Shown here in pieces: positions 21,763 to 29,401 of a stretch of 38,429 bases of DNA. The stretch lies in contig CAKUJT010000010.1 in assembly GCA_934661765.1 (NCBI GenBank), positions 1-38,429 on the forward strand, given 5' to 3'. A model generated the notes under the pieces. The model was not told the origin of the DNA, searched no databases, and worked only from the letters and a program-made list of their open reading frames with translations. A program made the position numbers and the translations under genes. The number at the start of each line of letters is the position of its first letter. Within the stretch, counting starts at the first letter, position 1. This DNA comes from an uncultured Senegalimassilia sp. Its GTDB lineage: Bacteria > Actinomycetota > Coriobacteriia > Coriobacteriales > Eggerthellaceae.

Positions 21763-23145
21763 GTGGTTTTGAAGCAGAATGGCAAGACCGGGCGCGTTGC
21801 CAACATCGATTCGCATAACCCGTTGGAGCGCAGCAGCTTCCACACCGGCGAGGCCACGTTGTCCGCCGAGCAGCTTGCGGAAAAGCAGGCGCTCGAGCAG
21901 ACCGGCGGCTCCAGCAAACAGAAAAGCAAGCTGCTGCTCATCTTGGCCGCCATGGGCCCGGGCATCGTCACCGCTATGGCAGGCAACGACGCCGGCGGCA
22001 TCTCAACCTACTCGACCGTTGGCGCGCAGTTCGGCTTCGCCACGCTGTGGGTCATCCCTATCATGTGCGTGCTGCTCATCGTGGTGGAAATGACCGCCGC
22101 GAAGATGGGCGCCGTCACCGGCAAGGGGTTCGCCGCGCTCATCCGCGAATCCTTTGGCATCAGGCTCACGGCACTGGCCATGCTCGCGCTGCTCATCGGC
22201 AACGTTTGCACCACGTTCTCCGAGTTCGCAGGCATCGCCTCGGGCATGGAGATGTTCGGCGTATCGAAATACATCGCCGTGCCCGTTGCCGCGCTAGCCG
22301 TCTGGCTGCTCATCGTGGGCGGCAGCTACAAGCGTGTGGAGAAGGTGTTCCTCATCTTGTCGCTCGTGTTCCTCACCTACGTGATCGCGGCGTTCTTGGC
22401 GCAGCCGAACTGGGAGGATGCGGCTATCAACACCATCGTTCCCCATGTGGTGTACCAGCAAAGCTTCGTTTCACTGGTCATATCGATGATCGGCACCACC
22501 ATTGCGCCCTGGATGATGTTCTTCAACCAGAGCAACGTGGTTGAGAAGGGCATCAAGCCCGACGAGCTGTTCACGCAGAAGGTCGATGTGGTCTCCGGCA
22601 CCGTAGCTGCTTGCTTGGTCGCGTGGTTCATCATCGTCACCACGGGCACGGTGCTGTATCCGCAGGGAATCGTCATCAGCGACGCCGCCGATGCGGCTGC
22701 CGCGCTGGCGCCGTTCGCGGGCAAATACGCCGAGGCCCTGTTCGCCATCGGCCTGATCGCCGCATCGTTCTTGGCCGCATGCGTGCTTCCGCTGACCACG
22801 GCGTTCGTCATCTGCGAGGCATTCGGCTGGGAGGCCGGCGTGTCCTTCAAGTGGAAGGAAGCGCCGCTGTTCAAGAGCATCTTCACGTTCGTCATCGCGT
22901 TCTCGGCCGTGATCGTGCTCATCCCGAACATCGACCTCATGGGCGTCATGCTCATGGCTCAGTTCATCAACGGCCTGGTGCTGCCGGTGCTGCTGGTGTT
23001 CATGGCGCTCATCTCGTCGGATAAGCGCGTCATGGGAAAGTTCAAGTCCGGCCGCGTGACGAAGGTGCTCATCTGGGTCACGGTAGGCATCGTCTCTGTG
23101 CTCACCGCGGTACTGCTGGTTATGCAGGTGTTTGGGATCGGGTAG
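21763..23145 (+). CDS. NRAMP-related magnesium transporter (NRMT-type, SLC11 fold)
   Basis: 460 residues, GTG start with TGGAGG 6 nt upstream. About 11 membrane helices of the SLC11 fold after a 55-residue polar N-terminus. Canonical NRAMP proteins carry DPGN in helix 1 and AxxMPH in helix 6. Here helix 1 has D76-A-G-G79 and helix 6 has T245-T-I-A248-P-W. Loss of the Met that favours Mn2+/Fe2+ and of the His in the proton path fits the NRMT branch, which transports Mg2+ and was characterised from Eggerthella lenta. Co-transcribed with the MgtE-N/CBS protein, which supports Mg2+ as substrate. Older annotations would say Mn/Fe transporter. Confidence 0.9.
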   Translation: MVLKQNGKTGRVANIDSHNPLERSSFHTGEATLSAEQLAEKQALEQTGGSSKQKSKLLLILAAMGPGIVTAMAGNDAGGISTYSTVGAQFGFATLWVIPIMCVLLIVVEMTAAKMGAVTGKGFAALIRESFGIRLTALAMLALLIGNVCTTFSEFAGIASGMEMFGVSKYIAVPVAALAVWLLIVGGSYKRVEKVFLILSLVFLTYVIAAFLAQPNWEDAAINTIVPHVVYQQSFVSLVISMIGTTIAPWMMFFNQSNVVEKGIKPDELFTQKVDVVSGTVAACLVAWFIIVTTGTVLYPQGIVISDAADAAAALAPFAGKYAEALFAIGLIAASFLAACVLPLTTAFVICEAFGWEAGVSFKWKEAPLFKSIFTFVIAFSAVIVLIPNIDLMGVMLMAQFINGLVLPVLLVFMALISSDKRVMGKFKSGRVTKVLIWVTVGIVSVLTAVLLVMQVFGIG

Positions 23146-23177
23146 CGCAAGATCATCCACCGCACATTTTGCTAAAG

Positions 23178-23220
23178 AAGGCCTCTTCCCGATCGCTTCG
23201 GGAAGAGGCCTTACGTTTTT
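23178..23220 (+). terminator. Terminator of the Mg-transport operon
   Basis: AAGGCCTCTTCCCGA pairs perfectly with TCGGGAAGAGGCCTT (23198-23212) around TCGCT, followed by ACGTTTTT. Confidence 0.9.
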
Positions 23221-23341
23221 ATGCCCTTGGTTTCGGATAACGGATAAACACTATCTATCGCACACTCACTAAACCCGAAGCTTCGCATTCGCTTTGATGC
23301 TGCGGGCGAACCGCCACCAACTACACGTTTCGCTAAAGCAA

Positions 23342-23385
23342 GAAGGCATCTTCCTGATCGCTTCGGGGGGATGCCTTATGTTTTA
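23342..23385 (+). repeat. Degenerate second copy of the terminator element
   Basis: GAAGGCATC...GATCGCTTCGG...GATGCCTTATGTTTTATGCCC repeats the preceding terminator with changes, including the flanking GCTAAAG and TTTTATGCCC. The stem is reduced to AAGGCATC/GATGCCTT. It faces the end of the Rrf2 gene and may serve it in reverse. Confidence 0.65.
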
Positions 23386-23440
23386 TGCCCGCTCAGTGTA
23401 AAACTGCAATGAGACAAGTCTGCAGGCTTAGCGCTTCCAT

Positions 23441-23881
23441 CTAAATCGACGCGCCCTGGGAACCGGAAGCAGTGTCGGATTCTTTGCCGTGGATGCGTTC
23501 GATCATATTCTGAATGGTGATTGAGGACATAAACTCCTCCATTTCGCGTTCAATCGCGGAACATGCGGCGGTGATGTTCTGCAGCAGGTCGCTCGCACCC
23601 TCCGCTTCCGTACGCTCCGAACGCGGTCGCTCGTTCTGCAGCGCGTTGAACACGTCGAGCATGCTGATTTCGGACGGGTCCTTCGCCAAGATGTATCCAC
23701 CGTTTTTGCCTGGGCGCGCATGGATGATCCCGGCGTTGCGCAGCAGCTGCGCTAACTGGATCAGATAATCGCGCGGAATGGACATCTCCTCGGCTACCTC
23801 GCGCGATGAGCATATCGAGCCCTTTTGCGCCAGATACAACACCGCGCGCATACCGTATTCGACCGAAGCCTTGAAGTGCAC
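23441..23881 (-). CDS. Rrf2-family transcriptional regulator
   Basis: 146 residues, GTG start at 23881 with GAGGG upstream. A winged-helix N-terminus of the Rrf2 type is clear: MHFKASVEYGMRAVLYLAQ, the recognition region SSREVAEEMSIPRDYLIQLAQLLRNAGI and the RPGKNGGYILAKDPSEI wing. IscR-like members bind an Fe-S cluster through three closely spaced Cys after the wing; here only one Cys is in that region (ITAACSAIE), so a cluster of that kind is unlikely. Target genes are unknown; the divergent folate gene is a candidate. Confidence 0.93.
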   Translation of the reverse strand: MHFKASVEYGMRAVLYLAQKGSICSSREVAEEMSIPRDYLIQLAQLLRNAGIIHARPGKNGGYILAKDPSEISMLDVFNALQNERPRSERTEAEGASDLLQNITAACSAIEREMEEFMSSITIQNMIERIHGKESDTASGSQGASI

Positions 23882-24342
23882 CGTTTCCCTCGTTCCTATT
23901 TCGTGTTCGATGCTCCAAGCAGGAGCGGACGACGTACACCTTCCCGGTTTTCTTCGTCAACGAAATCCCTGGTCATCTGCTATAGAGGCTTTCGCAAACG
24001 CATTGGAGCCCAGTGCATCGCGATTCCTCGCCCATGCCCATGCTCGGGCGGTGGACAGTGAAGCGCTGCCTGCCAAAATCTCAGCTGCACTGCGAAGCGA
24101 TGCGCGTCAGATCCCCAGCTGCACTGCGAAGCGTTACCTGCCGGAGCCCCAGTTGTACCATGAAGCGCCACCTGTCAGGGCCTCGGCTGGGCGCACCGCT
24201 GCCTCGTTTCCCTGTTGTTGTCATAGCCATCGCCAGACCCAACGAGTATGCTTACATACTAGCGCAAGCGATAATCCTCTACTTTATTGCTATGCTTTTT
24301 CACATGATGCTGAAGATTCATCCATTTTTGAGGAACACGACC
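23882..24342. other. 461-bp intergenic region between divergent genes, with tandem repeats
   Basis: It contains the 34-bp tandem repeat and, near the plus-strand gene, the palindrome AGTATG-CTTA-CATACT (24245-24260) and GATAAT (24270-24275), a possible -10. Nothing else supported. Confidence 0.55.
24060..24185. repeat. 34-bp tandem repeat, about 3.7 units
   Basis: GAAGCG recurs at 24060, 24094, 24128 and 24162, each exactly 34 bp apart, with shared blocks of the CTGCCTGCC and CAGCTGCACT types in between. Units differ at several positions. 34 is not a multiple of three, so it is not a coding repeat. Confidence 0.8.
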
Positions 24343-24966
24343 ATGACATTGAAACAAGATACGCGTGCTTCGGTTCTTGCGCGACGCAAAGAGATCCCTC
24401 ACGCCGACCGCAAAGAGAAAAGCCGTCTCATCTGCGAGCGATTCCTTGCGGAAATCGACAACCGATTTGCGGGCGAAACGCCCTCGTGCGCTTCCGCCAA
24501 GCAGCTGCGCATCGCCGCTTACGAGCCCATGAGCAGCGAAGTAGATATACACCCTCTGCTATTTACGGCATACGAACGCGGCTGGGAGGTGTTTCTGCCC
24601 TGCATGGCCAAGGACGCGCCAGATGCGCCGGTGCACATGGTGTTCTTCCCGATCACGCAAAACCAGTTGACCGAACAGCGGCCCGCCTTCCTCGACCACC
24701 CCGCTCGCCCTTACCTGCTCGATGACCTGCACGCCCAAGGCTGGCGGGAAGCCGATGAGCAGCTGTTCGACGTCGCCGTCATCCCCCTGGTGGCCTTTGA
24801 CAGCGGCCTCATGCGCCTCGGGTACGGCGGAGGGAATTACGACCGGTTCCTTCCCAAGCTGCGCGATGACTGCTTCGTAGCCGGCGTAGCGTTCGAAGAG
24901 CAGCGCGTCGACCGCGTGCCCACCGAACCTCACGACCTTCCCCTTCCCCGCATCTTCTCGACATAA
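24343..24966 (+). CDS. 5-formyltetrahydrofolate cyclo-ligase
   Basis: 207 residues. Converts 5-formyl-THF to 5,10-methenyl-THF with ATP, returning the stored folate to one-carbon metabolism in the cytosol. The family signature is clear: R-x-E-x3 region SVLARRKEIPHADRKEKS near the N-terminus (substrate Lys/Arg), YEPMSSEVDI, and LIGYGGGNYDRFLP-type RLGYGGGNYDRFLP at ~160-173. Start ATG 24343 is preceded by GAGGA about 10 nt away. It is a single gene, divergent from the Rrf2 regulator. Confidence 0.94.
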   Translation: MTLKQDTRASVLARRKEIPHADRKEKSRLICERFLAEIDNRFAGETPSCASAKQLRIAAYEPMSSEVDIHPLLFTAYERGWEVFLPCMAKDAPDAPVHMVFFPITQNQLTEQRPAFLDHPARPYLLDDLHAQGWREADEQLFDVAVIPLVAFDSGLMRLGYGGGNYDRFLPKLRDDCFVAGVAFEEQRVDRVPTEPHDLPLPRIFST

Positions 24967-25195
24967 CGCGGGCGCGGACGGAAAGCCGATGGTGCGATGA
25001 CGCAATGCAATCGCTCTAGGTGTTGACCCGTATTCTCCGGGTCGCGAACCGCCGCCCTCGCCACCTTTGGCGGCGTCCAATCGAGGCGGCTTACCCCAAC
25101 AATCGACTCACATCCCCAGAAAGGAATGGGGCATCACGTCTTCCAAAGATGATTGCTGACGATCATCTCATCTTCTGCGAAAGCTTGCCTACAAA
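24967..25195. other. Intergenic region with two adjacent hairpins
   Basis: GACCCG/CGGGTC (25025-25043) and CGCCGCC/GGCGGCG (25050-25075) form two consecutive stems between convergent genes. There is no T-run after them and no reading frame is supported. This could be a small structured RNA or chance in GC-rich DNA. Confidence 0.4.
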
Positions 25196-25227
25196 AAAGG
25201 GAGGGCTCCCAACGGAGCCCTCCCTTT
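25196..25227 (-). terminator. Terminator of the NhaC-type gene
   Basis: A 14-bp stem, AAAGGGAGGGCTCC/GGAGCCCTCCCTTT, with a 4-base loop; the minus-strand side ends in TTTTTT. Confidence 0.9.
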
Positions 25228-25269
25228 CGCATTCTTGCCACTTTTGCGGCTTGCGCCGCGCATCGGCAT

Positions 25270-26925
25270 TTATTTCTTCATGCCGATGTTGGACTTGTGC
25301 AGGATCTTCACCGCAACCACGATGAGCACCGCGCCCAGCACCAGGGAAATCCAGGGATTGCCCGTGAAGCCGGCGACGATGTAGCACACGAAGCAGACGA
25401 CCATGACGGTGGTCGCATACGGCAGCTGCGTGGCCACGTGACGCAGGTGGTTGCACTTCGCGCCCGCGGACGACAGGATGGTGGTATCCGAGATCGGCGA
25501 GATATGGTCGCCATACACGGCACCTGCCAGCGTTGCGCCCACGGCAACCAGGAACAGCGGATCGCCCTCGTTGAACACGCCGACCACGATGGGCAGGATC
25601 AGCGCGATGGTGCCCCAGCTCGTGCCCATGGCGAAACCGATGAAGCCGGCCACCAGGAAGATGATGCACGGCAGGATGGCCAAGCTCACACCCAAGCTGT
25701 TCAGGAAGCCGCTCACGAAGTCACCCGTGCCGAGCATGTAACGGCAGCAACCGCCCAGGCTCCATGCCAGCACCAAGATCATGATGGCGCCGACCATGGA
25801 ACGCACGCCCTCGGAGATGCTCTCCACGAAACCGCTCAGCGTGGTCAGGCCGCGCGGCAGGAACATGGCGCCGGCAACGCACAGGGCCACCGTAGCGCCG
25901 ATGCACAGACCGCCGACCGGGTTCTCGCCGACGGCAGTGGCGAAGTCAACGCCCTCGAAGAAGCCGCCCGTGTACATCATACCCAGAATCGAGAAGAAGA
26001 TCAGCACCAGGATAGGCACGATCAGGTCGTAGACCTTGCCCTTCTCGGAGATGTCGAGGCCCTTGTACTCGTCGATGGCCGCCGATGCGGACTGCTCGAT
26101 GTCGGCCTGCTCGGTGACGACCGACTCCAGGTTGGTGTGGTCATCGGGGTCGGACTCGGCCTGCTCGGAAAGGCCCATGGTGGACAGTTTCTCCAGCAGC
26201 TTGCCGCCCTCGGCAGAAACACCGTCGGAGGAGTGCGCCTCTGCCTCGGCCGCGCGCATCGGACCGTAATCGTTCTTGTTCGTGATCAGCATGAAGAACA
26301 CGAAGAAGATGGTGAGCAACGCATAGAAGTTGTACGGGATGGACTGCACGAACGTGGTGAAGCCGTCGTCTCCCAGGTAACCTCCGACTGCAACGGCCCA
26401 CGAGGACACCGGCGCGATGATGCAGACCGGGGCTGCCGTGGAGTCGATGATCCAAGCCAGCTTCTCATGGCTGACGTGGAAGCGATCGGTCACGGGGCGC
26501 ATGACCGCGCCGACCGTCAAGCAGTTGAAGTAGTCGTCGACGAAGATGATGATGCCCAGCAAGCCGGTGAGCACCTGCGCAGCGCGCGCATTCTTGATGT
26601 GAGTGGACACCCACTCGGCATAAGCGCGGCTACCGCCCGCCGTGGCGATGACCACGGTCAGCGCGCCCAACAACGCAAGGAACAGCAGCAACGCTCCGTT
26701 ATCGGCGATTTGCAGCGCCATCGCGTTCGGCACATCGGTGAATGCCGTGACCAGCTGATCGACGCCGACACCGTTGAGGGTGAACTGGTAGATGACCATG
26801 CCGACGAACACGCCGATGGTCAGCGACGAATACACCTCTTTGGTGATGAGCGCCAGAGCCAACGCCAGCAAAGGCGGCACGATGGACCAAGCACCAGTGC
26901 TGATAAGCTCGAAAGCCTCTTCCAT
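25270..26925 (-). CDS. NhaC-family Na+/H+ antiporter (or related organic-ion antiporter)
   Basis: 551 residues from MEEAFELIS, chosen because AAAGGGA lies about 6 nt upstream and the longer frame (to 27033) has a non-hydrophobic N-terminus running through a parS site. About 11-12 membrane helices. Family-typical segments: FVDDYFNCLTVGAVMRP (~125-140), STAAPVCIIAPVSSWA, GTSWGTIALILPI and GDHISPISDTTILSSAGAKCNH in the C-terminal half. A ~90-residue acidic cytoplasmic loop (AEAHSSDG...SAAIDEY) separates the halves. Members exchange Na+ and H+ or, in relatives, organic acids and amines; the exact substrate cannot be read. Confidence 0.88.
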   Translation of the reverse strand: MEEAFELISTGAWSIVPPLLALALALITKEVYSSLTIGVFVGMVIYQFTLNGVGVDQLVTAFTDVPNAMALQIADNGALLLFLALLGALTVVIATAGGSRAYAEWVSTHIKNARAAQVLTGLLGIIIFVDDYFNCLTVGAVMRPVTDRFHVSHEKLAWIIDSTAAPVCIIAPVSSWAVAVGGYLGDDGFTTFVQSIPYNFYALLTIFFVFFMLITNKNDYGPMRAAEAEAHSSDGVSAEGGKLLEKLSTMGLSEQAESDPDDHTNLESVVTEQADIEQSASAAIDEYKGLDISEKGKVYDLIVPILVLIFFSILGMMYTGGFFEGVDFATAVGENPVGGLCIGATVALCVAGAMFLPRGLTTLSGFVESISEGVRSMVGAIMILVLAWSLGGCCRYMLGTGDFVSGFLNSLGVSLAILPCIIFLVAGFIGFAMGTSWGTIALILPIVVGVFNEGDPLFLVAVGATLAGAVYGDHISPISDTTILSSAGAKCNHLRHVATQLPYATTVMVVCFVCYIVAGFTGNPWISLVLGAVLIVVAVKILHKSNIGMKK

Positions 26926-27016
26926 TTCCCTTCCCTTTCTCCATAAGGTCCTCAAAGTCCATTGCGAATCAGTATACAAGTGCAACGGTCGAACCGCATC
27001 AGGATTCCGCCGGAGG

Positions 27017-27032
27017 GGTTTCACGTGAAACA
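27017..27032. promoter_or_regulatory. parS-like ParB-binding site 1
   Basis: GGTTTCACGTGAAACA: 15 of 16 bases match the bacterial parS consensus TGTTTCACGTGAAACA, with a perfect 14-bp palindrome GTTTCACGTGAAAC. It sits upstream of the antiporter gene. The rest of 26926-27224 shows no supported gene. Confidence 0.85.
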
Positions 27033-27224
27033 AAAGGAATAGGTTGTCGGGAAGCGGGTTCTCCGCCCGATCGAACGGTGTGATGGTTGTACTGAAAGGG
27101 ACGCTTTGAGCGATGCGAAGCCTGCATCGCAGAAGTCATTTTCGAGCAATGGCGCCCTCTGAGCCATATCGCGCTATTCGCCGACGGATACGGATTTCCA
27201 GATGCCGAGCTTAACTATATAAAA

Positions 27225-27258
27225 GAAGCGACGGACGATACGTATCGCCCGTCGCTTC
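27225..27258 (-). terminator. Terminator of the SSS symporter gene
   Basis: GAAGCGACGG/CCGTCGCTTC arms with an inner CGATA/TATCG stem; the minus strand continues TTTTATATAG. Confidence 0.85.
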
Positions 27259-27320
27259 CTCGAAGACATTCGGTTTCGCGCGGTTCGCCTAAGCCGTAAC
27301 GGAGAACCGCAAGCTGAAAG

Positions 27321-28874
27321 CTATTCCGCCGCCTTGCATTCCGCGGCCAGCTCCTGCTGGTATTCGCGGTCGATGGCGCCCTCGGGGCTGGGCGGGTTCA
27401 CCTCGAACGGGACGGACTTGGTGAACAAGCTGACCACCGGCACGATGATCAGCGACAGCAACATGGCCAGGGCGCCGCAGTTGATGGGGCTGGCGATCAG
27501 CGGCGTGCCCATCAGCGTGAGCACCATGTTCCCGCTGGTCAGGCACACGCCAACGATGAAGCTGCACCACACGGCGGCCTTCGAGATGCGCCCGGAGTAC
27601 AGGCCCCAAAGGAACGGGCCGAGGAACGCGCCGGCCAGCGCACCCCAGGAGATACCCATGAGCTGCGCGATGAACGTGATGGAGGAGTTGTACTGGATCA
27701 GCGCCAGCGCCGCGGACACGATGATGAACACCACGATGAGGACGCGCATCCAACCAAGTTTGCTTTGCTCGCTCATCTTCTTCACCACGTTGCCCTGCAG
27801 AAGGTCGAGCGTCAGCGTGGAGGACGAGGTCAGAACCAGCGAGGACAGCGTGGACATGCTGGCGGACAGCACGAGCACGATAACGATGCCGATGAGGATA
27901 TCGGGCAAGGTGGACAGCATGGTCGGGATGATGGAGTCGTACACCGGAATGCCGGTGGGGCCGATCTCGATCTTGTCGGCGTACAGACGGCCGAAACCGC
28001 CCAGGAAGTAGCTGCCGCCGGCGACGACGAACGCAAACAGCGTGGAGATGATGGCGCCCTGCTTCACCGCCGGGCCGGATTTGATGGCGTAGAACTTCTG
28101 CACCATCTGCGGCAAACCCCAGGTGCCAAGGCTGGTCAACACCACCACGCCGAGCAGGTTGAACAGGTCGGGGCCGAACATGCTGACGAACGGGCCGGCC
28201 ATCTGCGAGCCCTCGGCCGGGATCTGCGACAGCGTGGTGATAGCCTCGCTGAAGCCGCCGTTGTTCAGGATAACAGCCGCGATGACCGCGACGATGCCGA
28301 ACAGCATGACGATACCCTGCAGGAAGTCGTTCATGACGGTTGCCATGTAACCGCCCAGAACCACGTACAGGCACGTGATAACGGCCATGCCGATGACGCA
28401 CACCTCGTAAGGAAGGCCGAACGCCATGCCGAACAGGCGGGACAGGCCGTTGTACACGCTTGCAGTGTACGGAATCAGGAACACGAAGATGATCGCCGCA
28501 CTGGCGATGCGCAGGCCCTTCGATTGGAAACGCTTGCCGAAGAACTCGGGCATGGTGGTGGCGCCCAGGCGGTGCGTCATCTCACGCGTGCGCGGACCGA
28601 GCACCCACCAGGCCAAAAGGCTGCCGAGGATGGCGTTGCCGATGCCGGCCCACACGGCGGCGATGCCGTATTTCCAGCCGAACTGGCCGGCATAGCCGAC
28701 GAACACCACGGCGGAGAAGTAGCTGGTGCCGTATGCGAACGCGCTCATCCAAGGGCCGACGTTGCGCCCGCCCAGAACGAAACCGTCGACGCTGGTGGTG
28801 GTGCGGCGGCAATACAAGCCGACCCCGACCGCCACGCCGACGAAAATCAAAACCATGCAGATTTTTGCGACCAT
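27321..28874 (-). CDS. Sodium:solute symporter (SSS/SSF family)
   Basis: 517 residues from MVAKICMVLIF; AAAGGAACG 6 nt upstream supports this over a longer frame. About 13 membrane helices in the LeuT-type SSF fold. Recognisable segments: helix 1 region GLYCRRTTTSVDGFVLGGRNVGPWMSAFAYGTSYFSAV (typical of PutP/PanF-like members), the LGGYMATVMNDFLQG segment, and ASMSTLSSLVLTSSSTLT near helix 8, where Na2-site Ser/Thr residues lie. The solute could be an amino acid, pantothenate or a carboxylate. It is monocistronic, with a terminator downstream and a structured leader region upstream. Confidence 0.92.
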   Translation of the reverse strand: MVAKICMVLIFVGVAVGVGLYCRRTTTSVDGFVLGGRNVGPWMSAFAYGTSYFSAVVFVGYAGQFGWKYGIAAVWAGIGNAILGSLLAWWVLGPRTREMTHRLGATTMPEFFGKRFQSKGLRIASAAIIFVFLIPYTASVYNGLSRLFGMAFGLPYEVCVIGMAVITCLYVVLGGYMATVMNDFLQGIVMLFGIVAVIAAVILNNGGFSEAITTLSQIPAEGSQMAGPFVSMFGPDLFNLLGVVVLTSLGTWGLPQMVQKFYAIKSGPAVKQGAIISTLFAFVVAGGSYFLGGFGRLYADKIEIGPTGIPVYDSIIPTMLSTLPDILIGIVIVLVLSASMSTLSSLVLTSSSTLTLDLLQGNVVKKMSEQSKLGWMRVLIVVFIIVSAALALIQYNSSITFIAQLMGISWGALAGAFLGPFLWGLYSGRISKAAVWCSFIVGVCLTSGNMVLTLMGTPLIASPINCGALAMLLSLIIVPVVSLFTKSVPFEVNPPSPEGAIDREYQQELAAECKAAE

Positions 28875-29401
28875 GATCGTTCCTTTACCGATCGATATCG
28901 TGTAGACCGTGGAATCTTCCCTGCTCGGGAAAGGGTTGTCCCTCGTCAGGGACGCGGCTGGGCAAGCAAACACGCCCAAATCGCCCAACTCGGAAACGCA
29001 CACGGCACAAGCCCGAGTTCGCTGCGAACATACGCCACGTCTAACGGACGCACGCAGCGGCTAAGCCCCGTGTGCTACAGATATCGATAGGAATAATAAT
29101 AGGAAGGAAGGCAGGGCTTCGTCGCACCGCATTCACCGGCGGTCTTGCCCGCAAAAGACACCATGTGGACCTCGAAGGCGCGCAGCGTGGCAGCCGACTC
29201 AGCGTGTTGCTGAGCGCTGCGGGATGCGGCGATATGTCCGTTCACGATGCTCATGGGCGCTACTCTACCACAGTCGAGTGCCTTTCCGTCCAGGATTTTC
29301 CCGAACGGCAACATTATTTCCTAGCTAACCGGTTCGTATTAGGAACAGCGAAGCCGGGCATGCGCCCGGCTTCGCTTCGCATTTAACTTGTTCGCAAGCT
29401 T
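28875..29401. other. 527-bp intergenic region with a nested inverted repeat
   Basis: GCACACGG (28998-29005) pairs with CCGTGTGC (29068-29075), and inside them CGCTGCG pairs with CGCAGCG. The block lies 124-201 bp upstream of the symporter start, possibly in its leader. An AT-rich stretch follows near 29085. A 59-codon minus-strand frame from 29254 was not judged real. Confidence 0.5.
29347..29376 (-). terminator. Hairpin downstream of paaK
   Basis: A 13-bp perfect stem AGCGAAGCCGGGC/GCCCGGCTTCGCT with loop ATGC, 25 bp past the stop codon. T-poor, so possibly a Rho-assisted or mRNA-stabilising hairpin. Confidence 0.65.

Noticed and set aside
23441..23881. IscR-type Fe-S sensing by the Rrf2 protein
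   Set aside because: The three closely spaced Cys ligands are missing; only one Cys is in that region.
24060..24185. Possible CRISPR array from the 34-bp periodic repeat
   Set aside because: Units are contiguous and diverged, with no constant repeat separated by unique spacers, and no cas genes are present.
25270..27033. Longer N-terminus for the antiporter (start at 27033)
   Set aside because: It would translate through the parS site and adds a polar stretch with no Shine-Dalgarno; the start at 26925 has one.
29075..29254. 59-codon minus-strand frame starting at 29254
   Set aside because: No ribosome-binding site, an unlikely C-terminus (YYYSYRYL) and no recognisable features.
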